Positions 16,957 to 26,207 of a DNA stretch of 64,000 nt are shown in pieces. The stretch's first letter is position 1. Every line of letters begins with the position of its first letter. The notes beneath the pieces are model-generated. The model saw only the letters and a program-made list of their open reading frames with translations. It ran no database searches and was not told where the DNA came from. The position numbers and the translations under genes were made by a program. Source of the stretch: CAWGCA01 sp963820955. Lineage in GTDB: Bacteria > Pseudomonadota > Gammaproteobacteria > Chromatiales > Chromatiaceae. The DNA lies in the NCBI GenBank assembly GCA_963820955.1, contig CAWGCA010000003.1:1-64000 (forward strand), read 5' to 3'.

Positions 16957-18378
16957 ATGGTCCTAGAACTTAACAATTCCATCCCCCATACCACCATGAT
17001 GACCGCCCTTTCCAAGTCTATTCGAGCCACCTTTGGCGGGCTCCTCCTCTTTCTAGCCTGCAGCGCCCAGCTCGGGGCTCAAGTGCCCTCGGAGCCCTCC
17101 GTGCACACCTCCCGTCTCTCTCCTTCAAGCATGGAGATTCCTGTCCGAATATCCCTGGATCCACTGTCCGAGGCCGTGGAGAAAAGTGTCCCCTACCAGA
17201 CCGGATATTGGCGTGGCTGGCACCGATGGCATGGAATCGATACCCAATACCGGGCCTGGCGCGGACCGCTGCGGGTAAGTATGCGGGGTGATGTATTGCG
17301 GCTGGAGGCCCATGTGCGCTACTGGATCAAGGCACGCAAGAAGGTATTGAACACCTTCGATCTGCAAGGCAGTTGCGGCGTTGACGAACCACCGCGGCAG
17401 GCCGTGGTCGGTGTGCTAGCCCGGCTCAATTGGGGACCCGACTGGAGTCTCCATCCCCAGTTTAAGATTCTTCCCACCCGCTTTCTGGATCCATGCGAAA
17501 TGACAGCGGCGGATATCGATGTGACGCCGGTTGTCGAAGAGGTGTTCAAACAGCAGATGAAAGAAAGCCTGGCCACCACCCTTACGACCCTGCTCCCAGA
17601 GCTTAATGCGGTGCGTCAGCAGGCCGAAAAGATCTGGTCCCTGCTGCAGGAACCGGTGCATCTGGCCGAGGACAACTGGCTGGCGCTGCGACCCACCGCT
17701 GTTGCGCTCGCCCCGCTGCATGGACAAAACCGGACCCTCGACACTCATCTTGCGGTTATCTTCTATCCGACGCTCGGGAAAGGCTCCGCATCAAGCTCCC
17801 GGCCAAGCCCCCTGCCACCGCTGGGACTCTTCTACCCCCGGTCCTCGGGACTGAATATGAGGCTTGCCGTCGATCTCAGCTTTGCCGATCTGAGCAGGAA
17901 GGTCTCCACTGCCCTGGCCAGCCAGCCCTTCGAGTTCGAAAAGCGCAAGCTAAGCATCGCGGAAGTGCTACTGAGCGGGAAAGCCCAGGAATTGAGCGTA
18001 AAGGCAAGACTGACCGGCGATGCAGCAGGCATGCTGGAGGCCTGGGCTGATCTGGTATTTGCGCCGGACAAACAGCGCCTTGAACTGCAAAACCTCGAGT
18101 ACGTCTTCGAACCCGAAGATCCTGCCGATGCCATGCTGGCGGACCTGTTCTACCTGAAAATCCGCCAGACCCTGGAGACCACGGCAAACCAATTGTTGGA
18201 AAACCAGTTAGGCGATTGGAAGCAACACCTTGGATCTGTGTTGACTCGCGTTGCGCCAGCGGATCTGAATCTCGATCTCTCATCGCTGAACTTGGGCTCG
18301 GCGAAAATAGATATGAGCGAACGCGGGGTCAATCTCGAGGGTGTTGCCACCGGCCGCATAAGAATATCGTTCCGCTAA
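16957..18378 (+). CDS. DUF4403 family protein, exported
   Basis: About 473 residues from ATG 16957, selected because GAGGGGTGGGTG lies directly upstream; inner methionines at 16996/16999 would give a tidier signal peptide (ALSKSIRATFGGLLLFLACSAQLGAQ). The mature protein shows the DUF4403 layout: an N-terminal beta-rich domain (SMEIPVRISLDPLSEAVEKSVP), a middle with paired cysteines (LQGSCGVDE, LDPCEMTA), and a C-terminal repeat of the lipid-binding-like fold (FADLSRKVSTALASQPFEF; LSVKARLTGDAAGML). Members are often envelope proteins of unknown function. Divergent from the cytochrome operon. Confidence 0.75.
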   Translation: MVLELNNSIPHTTMMTALSKSIRATFGGLLLFLACSAQLGAQVPSEPSVHTSRLSPSSMEIPVRISLDPLSEAVEKSVPYQTGYWRGWHRWHGIDTQYRAWRGPLRVSMRGDVLRLEAHVRYWIKARKKVLNTFDLQGSCGVDEPPRQAVVGVLARLNWGPDWSLHPQFKILPTRFLDPCEMTAADIDVTPVVEEVFKQQMKESLATTLTTLLPELNAVRQQAEKIWSLLQEPVHLAEDNWLALRPTAVALAPLHGQNRTLDTHLAVIFYPTLGKGSASSSRPSPLPPLGLFYPRSSGLNMRLAVDLSFADLSRKVSTALASQPFEFEKRKLSIAEVLLSGKAQELSVKARLTGDAAGMLEAWADLVFAPDKQRLELQNLEYVFEPEDPADAMLADLFYLKIRQTLETTANQLLENQLGDWKQHLGSVLTRVAPADLNLDLSSLNLGSAKIDMSERGVNLEGVATGRIRISFR

Positions 18379-18684
18379 AACATAAGCCGGCAATCGGTTC
18401 GTTCTTGCTTGTTGAAGAGTAACCAACCGAGTCTATCCAAAAATTCCAAAAAATCTAAAATTTTCAATAAATTTTATGAAATAGTTGAGTGATGACATTT
18501 AGTTTTCTATGCTTACTTTAAAACACGCTGAGCAGTTAAACAGTTTCAGCCAGGAAGGCCCGAGTAAAATCGGCCGAGAACGGAGAATTCCGCAACCGGA
18601 AGCCAGGATAATGTTACGATTAACGATTCGGCAAGCCGACGTAAACATGATCATACAATTCAGACATAAGGGTATGTAGTTGCA
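18379..18684 (+). promoter_or_regulatory. AT-rich leader with candidate sigma-70 promoter for the OmpA/ATPase pair
   Basis: No convincing gene in this 306-base stretch; a 55-codon frame opening at 18510 has no ribosome site. A candidate promoter is TTGAGT (18485-18490), 17 bases, TATGCT (18508-18513), which would give a 5' leader of about 165 bases before the OmpA-type gene. The stretch is much more AT-rich than its surroundings. Confidence 0.35.
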
Positions 18685-19266
18685 ATGAAGCAGATGATTG
18701 GGGCAGTTTCGATACTCATACTGCTGAGTGCCTGCACCTCCCCATTCTGGGGGCAGAGAAACGACTCGGAGCAAGAATCCAAGCCACGGACAGAGCCTCT
18801 CAGTGATGGCGAGTTAGCGCTTCGGCTTACCGGGATTTCGTTGTCTGCGGTGGAAGATTCGCGCGGTGTGGCAGTGAATCTAAAGGATCTCTCTTTTGCC
18901 TCGGGGAAAACGGGGCTTGATCACAAGGACCGTAGGACACTACGCGACCTTGCCAAGGTGTTGAACGACCCTCTGGTCAACGACCGACCGATCGCCGTGG
19001 AGGGACATACCGACTCCATCGGCAGCGCGGCCTACAACCTCGACCTCTCCAAAAAAAGAGCCCAGACCGTCGCACAGGAATTAATCTTCAATCAGATTCC
19101 GGCAGAGCGCATCACCGTGCGCGGGTATGGCGAAAAATTTCCACTTGAGGCGAATACCAAACCTGACGGTTCGGATAATCCCACTGCCAGAGCGAAAAAC
19201 CGGCGAGTAGAGGTAATCATCGGACATTCAGACAGCAAAGTCCCGGATAGAGACACGCAGCAATAA
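18685..19266 (+). CDS. OmpA-family lipoprotein (peptidoglycan-binding)
   Basis: A 193-residue lipoprotein: signal MKQMIGAVSILILLSAC with a good lipobox (LSAC), then a short linker and a C-terminal OmpA-like domain (about 65-180). The peptidoglycan-contact motif is clear: VEGHTDSIGSAAYNLDLSKKRAQ and ITVRGYGEKFP, plus NRRVEVIIG at the end. It should anchor outer membrane or periplasmic complexes to the cell wall. It lies 25 bases upstream of the ExeA-like ATPase gene and is almost certainly co-transcribed with it; the two may form an envelope-spanning unit. Confidence 0.88.
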   Translation: MKQMIGAVSILILLSACTSPFWGQRNDSEQESKPRTEPLSDGELALRLTGISLSAVEDSRGVAVNLKDLSFASGKTGLDHKDRRTLRDLAKVLNDPLVNDRPIAVEGHTDSIGSAAYNLDLSKKRAQTVAQELIFNQIPAERITVRGYGEKFPLEANTKPDGSDNPTARAKNRRVEVIIGHSDSKVPDRDTQQ

Positions 19267-19291
19267 CGTCTCTGCCGAGGAGGAGAAGGAC

Positions 19292-22249
19292 ATGCTTGGC
19301 CGTTTTTTCAATTTTCAGGAAAACCCTTTTAACCTGACCCCGGATCCCCGGTTTTTCTATGCCAACTCTATGTACCGGGAGGCATACGACAAGCTATATG
19401 GCGTATTGAAGGAACGCAAGGGGTACATGGCATTGACGGGCGAAACAGGGGCCGGAAAAACAACCCTGCTGAAAACCCTGTTGAACAATCTGGACGTAAG
19501 CTACCGCTGCGTCTATTTCGAGTATTCCAATCTGACCTTCGACGACTTCCTCGGTCTCGCCTGCAAAAAGCTTGGGCTGGAGACAGAAAGGGATCTGTGC
19601 GGAGACGTCCTGAAAACGTTTCTCATCGAACAGGCGCAAAAGGGGGTCACGATCGCCTTCATTATCGATGAGGCACAAAACATGCCGCTCGCGTCCCTGG
19701 TGGAAATCCTGACCTTCACCAACGGGATGTCGGAACAAGAAAATCTTGTCCAGATCTTGCTGTCGGGACAACCCCAGCTGGAGACACTACTCGAACACCC
19801 CCAATTGCTTCCGCTCAAAGAACAGTTCGCTATCCACTACCGGCTTGCACCACTGCCAAGCGAAGAGGTGGATAACTTCATCCGCCATCGTCTCAGCATT
19901 GCCGGAAATTCGACTGGCGACATCATTACCAGCGGGGCCATGCAGCAGGTCGCACGACACGCTGGGGGCAGGCCAAGACTGATCAACATGCTATGCAGCA
20001 GGGCCTTGATAACCGCCTATGCCACCTCTCAGAAAAGGGTGTCCGCAGAGGTCATGGTGGATGCTATCCAGGACTTGAGGGAAGAGCAGGGAGACCCGAT
20101 TAATATCCGGCAGCAGAGGCCGCCGGAGCAAGTAGCGACAGGGACTGCTGAATCAACACACAACGGACCTTCCGCTATTCCTGCTGCTGCCGCTAGTGTT
20201 ACTGCACCAGGGAACGAAGTACGTGTCGTTATGCCCTGGAAAGAGGACGAGAGACAGCAAGAGCACCGATTCAAAACGTCTCTCTCGACGGGAATCGAGG
20301 CAACTCGCAAAACGCTTCGCCAGGGTGTGGAGAAACTGTCCAGGCTTGTCTCCGAACGGACCAGCGAGCAACCCGGGGCAAAGGAAACGGGGCATAAGGA
20401 ACACCCATTCAAAGCGTTTCTCTTGGCGGGAACCGAGGCGACCCGCAAAGCACTTCGCCTGGGGATGCAGAAACTGTCGGGGCTAATCTCCGAACTGTCG
20501 AGAGGGAAACCCGGGGGAAAAGAAACCGAGAATCGGGAACACCCATTCAAAACGTCTCTCTCAGCGGGAATCGAGGCAACCCGCAAAGCGTTTCGCCCGG
20601 GCATTGAGAAACTATCAGGATTGATCTCCAGACAACCGATTGGATTGGGGAAAGGGGCGGCGATAGCGGCTCTGGTTTGGTTGCTGATTTACCCCGCGCT
20701 GGAGCAGAAACCAGAAACCCTTGAGTCCGTTGTCACAGGAGATATGACCGCACAGACGGCGACGATACAAAAGGAGCACACTGTCTCGTTAAATGCTCCA
20801 TCGACCGCACCCGAGCCCGCTTCTGCGACGCCCCCCTCGGAAAATGCCGGCCGCACCTTCTACGCCAGTAACCAAAACGGCAGCGTAGAGCTGATCGAAA
20901 CCAATGTCTCCGCGGTGGTCACCAATCAGATCAATGACACGGTGATAAAGTCACAGCAGGACCTGGAGCTAACCCTGCTGGAAAACCTTCCAACGGGGCT
21001 CACAAGACTTCCCGGTAAAGCGGTTGCTACAACAGCGGATTCAGAAGCCAGACAGAAGAATCTAGAGCAGAAACTGCGCGCCTCCGAGGAGCGGCTGGCC
21101 CAGACAGAAGCAGAATTGGCACGAAACCGTGAGGAACTTGACAAGGCTCATGCCAGGATCCAGGAAAATGAGAACAAAATGGCGGCATACATCAGCGAGA
21201 TCGGGCAGTTGCGTAACGAAAGCAACGAGCTGAAATACCGAATGGTCTCTTTTCCGGAACATCTGGCACTAAAGAATATCAGCAAAACGGAAGTCCCAGA
21301 CTCCCGCCCCGCGGAGCAACCGCGTGTCCTGGCTCAAGCGAGCTCAGATGTAAAGCGCCAGATGCCCATTGAGACGACCTCACGGGTCGACCGGCTACTG
21401 GAGCGCGCGGATGAGCTGATCAAGGCCCGGCATCTGACCACCCCGGCCGGTAACAACGCTTTTGAAATCTTCAGTCAGGTGCTGAAAATTGACCCCAACA
21501 ATGAAGCAGGACTGAACGGAATTGAACAAATCAGGCAGCAATACCTGGCCTGGGGTGCCCGGGCACAGAAGAAGAGAGATTGGTTAAACGCCGGCAACTA
21601 CTACAAAAAGATCCTGGCAATCGACCCATCGAATCCGACCGCAGAGGCTGGTCTGCGAGAGTCCCTCGAATACGCAACAAGGAGTGACGAGAAAGCCGGC
21701 ACGGAGGCATTGGCGAAATCCAGGGAGTTGGAGGATGCCCGTCAACGATTGGCTCAGATGGGGATAGCGGCAACACCCAAAGCGCTGTTGATCAATGCGG
21801 AGCAGGGTAATATCGACGCGGTGAATGCCCTGTTGGCCGCAGGCGTGTCGCCGGATGCAAAGTTGTCGGGGGGCTGGACGGCGCTGATGTCCGCAGCAAC
21901 ACATGGCCACAACGTGGTGGTACGAACACTGCTGAGACAAGGTGCCGATGTGAACATTAAAAACGACGATGGAAAAACAGCACTGACGGCAGCCGCCTGG
22001 AACGGTCACAGCGACGTGGTGAAGGAACTGCTCGACAACGGAGCAAGAGTGAACGAACAAAACAATGACGGCTGGACAGCCTTGATGTATGCCGCGTGGA
22101 ACGGCCACCGCCAGGTAGTGGAGACCCTGCTGAAAGGAGAGGCCAAGATCGGCGTCAAAGACCAAAACGACTGGACAGCCCTGACCGCAGCCTCCAGTGA
22201 GGGCCATGTGGAAATCGTAAAAATTCTCGAAATGGCGGGGGGGTCTTAA
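19292..22249 (+). CDS. ExeA/GspA-like AAA ATPase fused to repeats, coiled coil, TPR and ankyrin domains
   Basis: A 985-residue multidomain protein. Residues 1-265 are an ExeA-type AAA ATPase: NPFNLTPDPRFFY start, Walker A GETGAGKTT (50-58), Walker B IAFIIDEAQ (121-129), sensor LLSGQPQL and the GRPRLINMLCSRAL helix. Residues 324-450 are three copies of a 46-residue repeat. One membrane helix follows (about 456-470), so the remainder is probably periplasmic: coiled coil (582-652), two TPR-like units (695-795, FSQVLKIDPNNEAG and YKKILAIDPSNPTA), and about five ankyrin repeats (830-985; GWTALMSAATHGHN, GWTALMYAAWNGHR). Ordinary ExeA proteins instead end in a peptidoglycan-binding domain. No type II secretion genes are nearby. 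GAGGAGGAG ribosome site. The function is unknown; the OmpA lipoprotein upstream suggests an envelope role. Confidence 0.85.
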   Translation: MLGRFFNFQENPFNLTPDPRFFYANSMYREAYDKLYGVLKERKGYMALTGETGAGKTTLLKTLLNNLDVSYRCVYFEYSNLTFDDFLGLACKKLGLETERDLCGDVLKTFLIEQAQKGVTIAFIIDEAQNMPLASLVEILTFTNGMSEQENLVQILLSGQPQLETLLEHPQLLPLKEQFAIHYRLAPLPSEEVDNFIRHRLSIAGNSTGDIITSGAMQQVARHAGGRPRLINMLCSRALITAYATSQKRVSAEVMVDAIQDLREEQGDPINIRQQRPPEQVATGTAESTHNGPSAIPAAAASVTAPGNEVRVVMPWKEDERQQEHRFKTSLSTGIEATRKTLRQGVEKLSRLVSERTSEQPGAKETGHKEHPFKAFLLAGTEATRKALRLGMQKLSGLISELSRGKPGGKETENREHPFKTSLSAGIEATRKAFRPGIEKLSGLISRQPIGLGKGAAIAALVWLLIYPALEQKPETLESVVTGDMTAQTATIQKEHTVSLNAPSTAPEPASATPPSENAGRTFYASNQNGSVELIETNVSAVVTNQINDTVIKSQQDLELTLLENLPTGLTRLPGKAVATTADSEARQKNLEQKLRASEERLAQTEAELARNREELDKAHARIQENENKMAAYISEIGQLRNESNELKYRMVSFPEHLALKNISKTEVPDSRPAEQPRVLAQASSDVKRQMPIETTSRVDRLLERADELIKARHLTTPAGNNAFEIFSQVLKIDPNNEAGLNGIEQIRQQYLAWGARAQKKRDWLNAGNYYKKILAIDPSNPTAEAGLRESLEYATRSDEKAGTEALAKSRELEDARQRLAQMGIAATPKALLINAEQGNIDAVNALLAAGVSPDAKLSGGWTALMSAATHGHNVVVRTLLRQGADVNIKNDDGKTALTAAAWNGHSDVVKELLDNGARVNEQNNDGWTALMYAAWNGHRQVVETLLKGEAKIGVKDQNDWTALTAASSEGHVEIVKILEMAGGS
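20261..20641 (+). repeat. Three tandem 138-bp coding repeats
   Basis: Within the ATPase gene, units begin at 20261, 20399 and 20537 with an exact period of 138 bases (46 codons). Each begins EH(R/P)FK and contains GxEATRKxxRxGxxKLSxLxS; the third unit is shorter and runs into the membrane helix. The between-unit linkers (SEQPGAKETGHK, RGKPGGKETENR) are also alike, so the array arose by recent duplication. Confidence 0.9.
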
Positions 22250-22333
22250 CAGAGCCGGATCAGTGGAAGCGCAGGATGATTGTGTTTCTCTGGCCCCGTC
22301 CCCCTGCGGCCGATTACTCCGGAGGAGAGAAAA

Positions 22334-22720
22334 ATGGATTGGAGCGCATTAAAACAGGGAGAAATCTACCCGGAGGAAGCAATCACAGCTCGCCTGCAGG
22401 AAGAACTGCCGCGATGGCAGCTCGAAAATGGTGGAATACAGAGAAGCTTTAAAACCAGCGGCTGGAAAGGGACCTTGATGGTGGTCAACGCCATCGGCCA
22501 CCTGGCGGAAGCGGCGTTTCATCACCCTGACCTGGCTGTTTCCTACGCTGCTGTCAAGGTGAAGTTAACCACCCACTCAGCCGGCGGGGTCTCCGACAAG
22601 GATTTCGAACTGGCCAGGAAGATAGAGGAGGTCATCATGTGGCGGCCGGGCAACAAACCCGGCGCCCTGGAGGGGACGCCTGACGATCCACGATTTACAT
22701 ACCTGCTATACGACGAATGA
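22334..22720 (+). CDS. 4a-hydroxytetrahydrobiopterin dehydratase (PCD/DCoH family)
   Basis: About 128 residues from ATG 22334, which follows GGAGGAGAG; the longer frame from 22280 is not needed. The family signature is plain: EAAFHHPDLAVSYAAVKVKL then TTHSAGGVSDKDFELARKIEE, with the catalytic histidines in HHPD and the TTH. The family dehydrates 4a-hydroxy-pterin after aromatic amino acid hydroxylation (PhhB). No phenylalanine hydroxylase gene is visible here; stand-alone members can act in other pterin recycling. Separated from the convergent copA gene by 45 bases. Confidence 0.88.
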   Translation: MDWSALKQGEIYPEEAITARLQEELPRWQLENGGIQRSFKTSGWKGTLMVVNAIGHLAEAAFHHPDLAVSYAAVKVKLTTHSAGGVSDKDFELARKIEEVIMWRPGNKPGALEGTPDDPRFTYLLYDE

Positions 22721-22765
22721 GGGTATCCCGGAGGCGGACTATCCCTGCAACTCTTGCCACGCTTC

Positions 22766-25507
22766 TCAGCGCTTGAAAAATCGCAGCCGGTTGGCGTTGC
22801 TAACGACAGTCACCGACGACATCGCCATCGCGGCACTGGCGAACATGGGCTGCAGCAACCAGCCGGTAAAGGGGTAAAAAAGCCCGGCCGCGAGTGGAAT
22901 TCCGACGATATTGTAGATGAACGCCCCGAACAGGTTCTGTTTGATATTGAGAATGGTCGCAGCCGACAGGCGTATGGCGGTACTGACATGAGCCAGTGAA
23001 TCCCCCGCCAGGGTGATGTCCGCGTTGTCTATTGCCACATCCGTTCCACTGCCGATGGCGAAACCGGTGTCGGCCTGGGCCAGTGCCGGGGCATCATTGA
23101 CCCCATCTCCCACCATGCCCACCGTACAGCCCTTATCCTGAAGTGCTGCAACCACTTTAAGCTTGTCGCGCGGAAGCACTTCACTGTGCACTTGGTCAAT
23201 GCCCAGTTCCCTGGCCACCGCCTGGGCAGTAGCGCGATTATCCCCGGTGCACATGACGAGATCGACGCCCAGCTTCCGCAGCATTGCAATTGCCGCGGGG
23301 GTATCCCTGCGTATCGGATCTTTCAGAACCAACAGTCCCCTGACCTGTTCGGAATTGGCCAGCCAGACGGGCGTCCCCCCCTGCTCCGCCTGAACGTCGG
23401 CGCTCTGCAGCAACGATGCGGGAAGCACTATGCCCTGTTCGGTTAGGTACTGCTGGTTACCGAGATACCAGTTCCGCCCCTCAATATTACCCCGGATCCC
23501 GCGGCCTGAGACCGCCAGGAACTCAGCCACCGGCAATAGTTCACTGCCCTGTTCCCTGGCTGCCACGGTGATAGCCTCAGCCAGCGGGTGTTCTGAGTTT
23601 GTCTCCAGACTGGCAGCCAGCTGCAGTATCTCCGACACTGATTCATCGTTCGGGGTTAGGACCGAGGTCACTCGGGGTCGGCCTTCGGTCAGGGTACCTG
23701 TCTTGTCCACCACCAGGGTGTCCAGTTGACTGGCACTCTGCAGGGCATCACTGTTGCGGATAAGGATATTGAACTCGGCGGCCCGGGCCGTCCCTACCAT
23801 GATAGCAATCGGGGTCGCCAACCCCAGGGCACAGGGACAGGCAATCACCAGCACCGCGATGCCGGTGGTCAATGCATAGGCCAGCGTGGGCTCCGGCGCG
23901 AAGTGATACCAGGCGAAAAAGGTCAGGATAGAAATGGCGATTACCACCGGAACGAAAACAGCAGAGACCCTGTCCACCAATCTCCCGATTGGCGGCTTGC
24001 TAAGCTGGGCCTGTTTCACCATCCGGATAATGTGGGCAAGGGTTGTATCCTCTCCCAGGCAGGTCACCTTAGAAACGAAGGAACCGCTGCTGTTTATACT
24101 GCCACCGGTCACCGTATCACCCACGCCTTTGGCGACCGGCATCGACTCTCCGGACAACATGGACTCATCCACGCTGGACCCCCCGGAAACCACCTCCCCA
24201 TCGATGGGGACCTTCTCTCCCGGCCGAACCCTGATCTCATCACCCAGGCGTAACAGGGAGACCGGGATATCCACTTCAACATCACCACGCACCAGCATTG
24301 CCGTTTTTGGCACCAGCCCCAGCAACGAACCGATAGCCTCACTGGTGGTCCGTTTTGCCCGCACCTCCAGGGCATGCCCGAACTGCAGGAAGGCCAGGAT
24401 CAGGACCGACGCATCAAGATAGAGGTGATTGCCTCCACCCGGGATAAAATCCGGATTGGCAATTACCATCACCGAGGAGACCCAGGCCGCGGAGGTCCCC
24501 AGGGCGATCAGTGTATCCATGTTGGCCGCCAGATAACGGGCCTTTTTCACGGCGGTAAGATAGTAGTTTCTGCCACTGAACCACATGGTGGCGAGACAGA
24601 TAATGGCGACGATCGACCAAAACGGCTGACCGGCAGTTGAATGCAGCGACGGTGTCAGACCGGACATCTCGCCGGCCATCAGCCCCGCACCCACGACCCC
24701 GGCGACGATGGCCCGGTGCCAGGAGTGGCGGATCTCCTTCTTGGCCTCCGCCGCCTGCTCCGCGTATGGGTCGCGAAACTCCTCCTTCAGCAACGCCGGG
24801 TAACCGGCATTTTGCAGCCGGATCAGAAGGTCCGCCGGATGCTGATCCGTGGTGATCCGCACTTCTGAACCGCTGAAGAGCACATCCGCCTGGGCATGCC
24901 CCTGAGTCAGAAGCCCCCTTATCCGTTCCTGGTCTCCCGCGCTGCCAGCGCTCCCCAAAGAAATAACAAAAACGCCGGCGGGATGCTGTGCCTCGATCAG
25001 TCGAGCATCGTAGCCGTGCTCGATGATGGCCTGAACCACCGCCTCCGGCGCGCCTCCGCTGACCAGCGCCTGTTTTTCCACCAGGTTTACCGAGGCACCA
25101 ACGACTCCGTCCACCCCGCGAATCGCCTGCTCAACGCTGGCGACGCAACTGGAGCATGTCATGTCGCCAACCTGTATGGCGTAGTCCGGATCTGTGACCG
25201 CTTCGTGGGTTGTCAGCCGATCCTGTGGTTCGGGAACCGGGCAGCTCCTCGGGCTATCTTCCGCAGACGTCGCAGTATAGCCCGCCTGCTCGATGGCACT
25301 GACCACCTGCTGGCGGGTACCTCCGGTCACCTCCGCCTGTTTCTGATCCAGGCTCACCCTTACCTTGGTAACTCCGGCGACGGCGCGAACCGCGTCTTCA
25401 ACCGCACGGGCACAATGCTCGCAGCTCATACCCTCAACCGAGAGCTGGTAGGACCGGCCAGCGGTTTCAGCCCTGGATTCGGAGTCATTCGCCAAAGAAT
25501 TCACCAT
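22766..25507 (-). CDS. copA: Cu(+)-exporting P1B-type ATPase
   Basis: About 913 residues; start ATG 25507 (a GTG one codon upstream is possible). Pumps Cu(I) out of the cytoplasm at the expense of ATP. N-terminus: two heavy-metal-associated domains with GMSCEHC and DMTCSSC, and a third HMA-like fold (about residues 178-240) that has lost its CxxC. Membrane part contains the metal-translocating ACPCALG; the catalytic domains hold DKTGTLTEGRP (phosphorylated Asp), NSEHPLAEA, and GDGVNDAPALAQAD. The final helix pair has the MAMSSVTVVSNANRLR motif typical of CopA. Lies downstream of copZ and a DUF302 gene on the same strand, forming a copper-handling group. Confidence 0.95.
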   Translation of the reverse strand: MVNSLANDSESRAETAGRSYQLSVEGMSCEHCARAVEDAVRAVAGVTKVRVSLDQKQAEVTGGTRQQVVSAIEQAGYTATSAEDSPRSCPVPEPQDRLTTHEAVTDPDYAIQVGDMTCSSCVASVEQAIRGVDGVVGASVNLVEKQALVSGGAPEAVVQAIIEHGYDARLIEAQHPAGVFVISLGSAGSAGDQERIRGLLTQGHAQADVLFSGSEVRITTDQHPADLLIRLQNAGYPALLKEEFRDPYAEQAAEAKKEIRHSWHRAIVAGVVGAGLMAGEMSGLTPSLHSTAGQPFWSIVAIICLATMWFSGRNYYLTAVKKARYLAANMDTLIALGTSAAWVSSVMVIANPDFIPGGGNHLYLDASVLILAFLQFGHALEVRAKRTTSEAIGSLLGLVPKTAMLVRGDVEVDIPVSLLRLGDEIRVRPGEKVPIDGEVVSGGSSVDESMLSGESMPVAKGVGDTVTGGSINSSGSFVSKVTCLGEDTTLAHIIRMVKQAQLSKPPIGRLVDRVSAVFVPVVIAISILTFFAWYHFAPEPTLAYALTTGIAVLVIACPCALGLATPIAIMVGTARAAEFNILIRNSDALQSASQLDTLVVDKTGTLTEGRPRVTSVLTPNDESVSEILQLAASLETNSEHPLAEAITVAAREQGSELLPVAEFLAVSGRGIRGNIEGRNWYLGNQQYLTEQGIVLPASLLQSADVQAEQGGTPVWLANSEQVRGLLVLKDPIRRDTPAAIAMLRKLGVDLVMCTGDNRATAQAVARELGIDQVHSEVLPRDKLKVVAALQDKGCTVGMVGDGVNDAPALAQADTGFAIGSGTDVAIDNADITLAGDSLAHVSTAIRLSAATILNIKQNLFGAFIYNIVGIPLAAGLFYPFTGWLLQPMFASAAMAMSSVTVVSNANRLRFFKR

Positions 25508-25580
25508 CACCCATCGCTGGCAGGATCAATCCGGGCCTTACGCAACGCCGCGCTCAATGGGATCAACGGAAGCGCTGGCA

Positions 25581-25784
25581 CTACTGTTCAATCCGCCGCG
25601 CCGGGTAACCCTTTTCAGTCAGACTGGCGATTGCCTCGTCGACGTCGATCGCCCCCCGCACCTCGGCCCAGTGCCCATCCAGGTCCACCACCACCTCCTG
25701 ACTGCCCGGCACGGACTCCAACACTTCCTTTACCGATGCCACACAACCACCGCATTTCATATTGTCAACGTGAAGTTTCATCAT
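25581..25784 (-). CDS. copZ: Copper chaperone CopZ-like (HMA domain)
   Basis: A 67-residue stand-alone heavy-metal-associated domain: MKLHVDNMKCGGCVASVKEVLESVPG gives the beta-alpha-beta metal loop with CGGC (Cu(I) ligands), followed by VVVDLDGHWAEVRGA and a final helix/strand. It should ferry Cu(I) in the cytoplasm to CopA, encoded 71 bases downstream. GGAG ribosome site. A short C-terminal extension (YPARRIEQ) is ordinary. The adjacent DUF302 gene ends 21 bases upstream of its start, pointing to one transcript. Confidence 0.88.
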   Translation of the reverse strand: MMKLHVDNMKCGGCVASVKEVLESVPGSQEVVVDLDGHWAEVRGAIDVDEAIASLTEKGYPARRIEQ

Positions 25785-25805
25785 TCTGCTCCGCGAAATA
25801 CCTGA

Positions 25806-26207
25806 TCAAGTGTCGTTTTCGCCGCCCAGTGCATCCCGCACCCGCTGCAGACGGGAACGCACCTCCGAGGCGAGGGGTTCCACATCAGGCCGGTTGACCA
25901 GGCTCAACACGGCTTCCGGGTCCATGAAGGAGACCCTGATAGCGCCCTCTTTGTTCTCCTGCACCACCACGTTGCAGGGCAACAGCAGACCTATGTCTGG
26001 TTCCGCCTCCAGTGCCTGGGCGGCCAGCGTCGGGTTGCAGGCCCCTAGAATCTTATACGGCTTCTTGTCGATGCCCAGTTTGGCCTTAAGCGTAGCCTGA
26101 ACATCTATTTCCGTCAGCACACCAAAACCCTCTCCCTTGAGCGCCTCGGTGACCTTGTCGACCACCAGCTGAAAACTGCCATTAAGGGTTGTGGAAAATC
26201 CGTACAT
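25806..26207 (-). CDS. DUF302 domain protein
   Basis: About 133 residues from ATG 26207, which follows GAGGAGAGACAG; the much longer frame (26366) is rejected as leader. Core DUF302 features: GFSTTLNGSFQLVVDKVTEALKGEGFGVLTEIDVQATLKAKLG, then YKILGACNPTLAAQALEAEPDIGLLLPCNVVV. Cysteines are in GACNP and LPCNVV, both conserved in the family and close in the fold. Function unknown, but members commonly neighbour sulfur-oxidation or copper genes, as here (copZ, copA). Possibly a redox or metal-binding stress protein; that is inference. Confidence 0.8.
   Translation of the reverse strand: MYGFSTTLNGSFQLVVDKVTEALKGEGFGVLTEIDVQATLKAKLGIDKKPYKILGACNPTLAAQALEAEPDIGLLLPCNVVVQENKEGAIRVSFMDPEAVLSLVNRPDVEPLASEVRSRLQRVRDALGGENDT

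Noticed and set aside
18510..18683. 55-codon open frame upstream of the OmpA gene
   Set aside because: No ribosome site and no conserved feature; likely untranslated leader.
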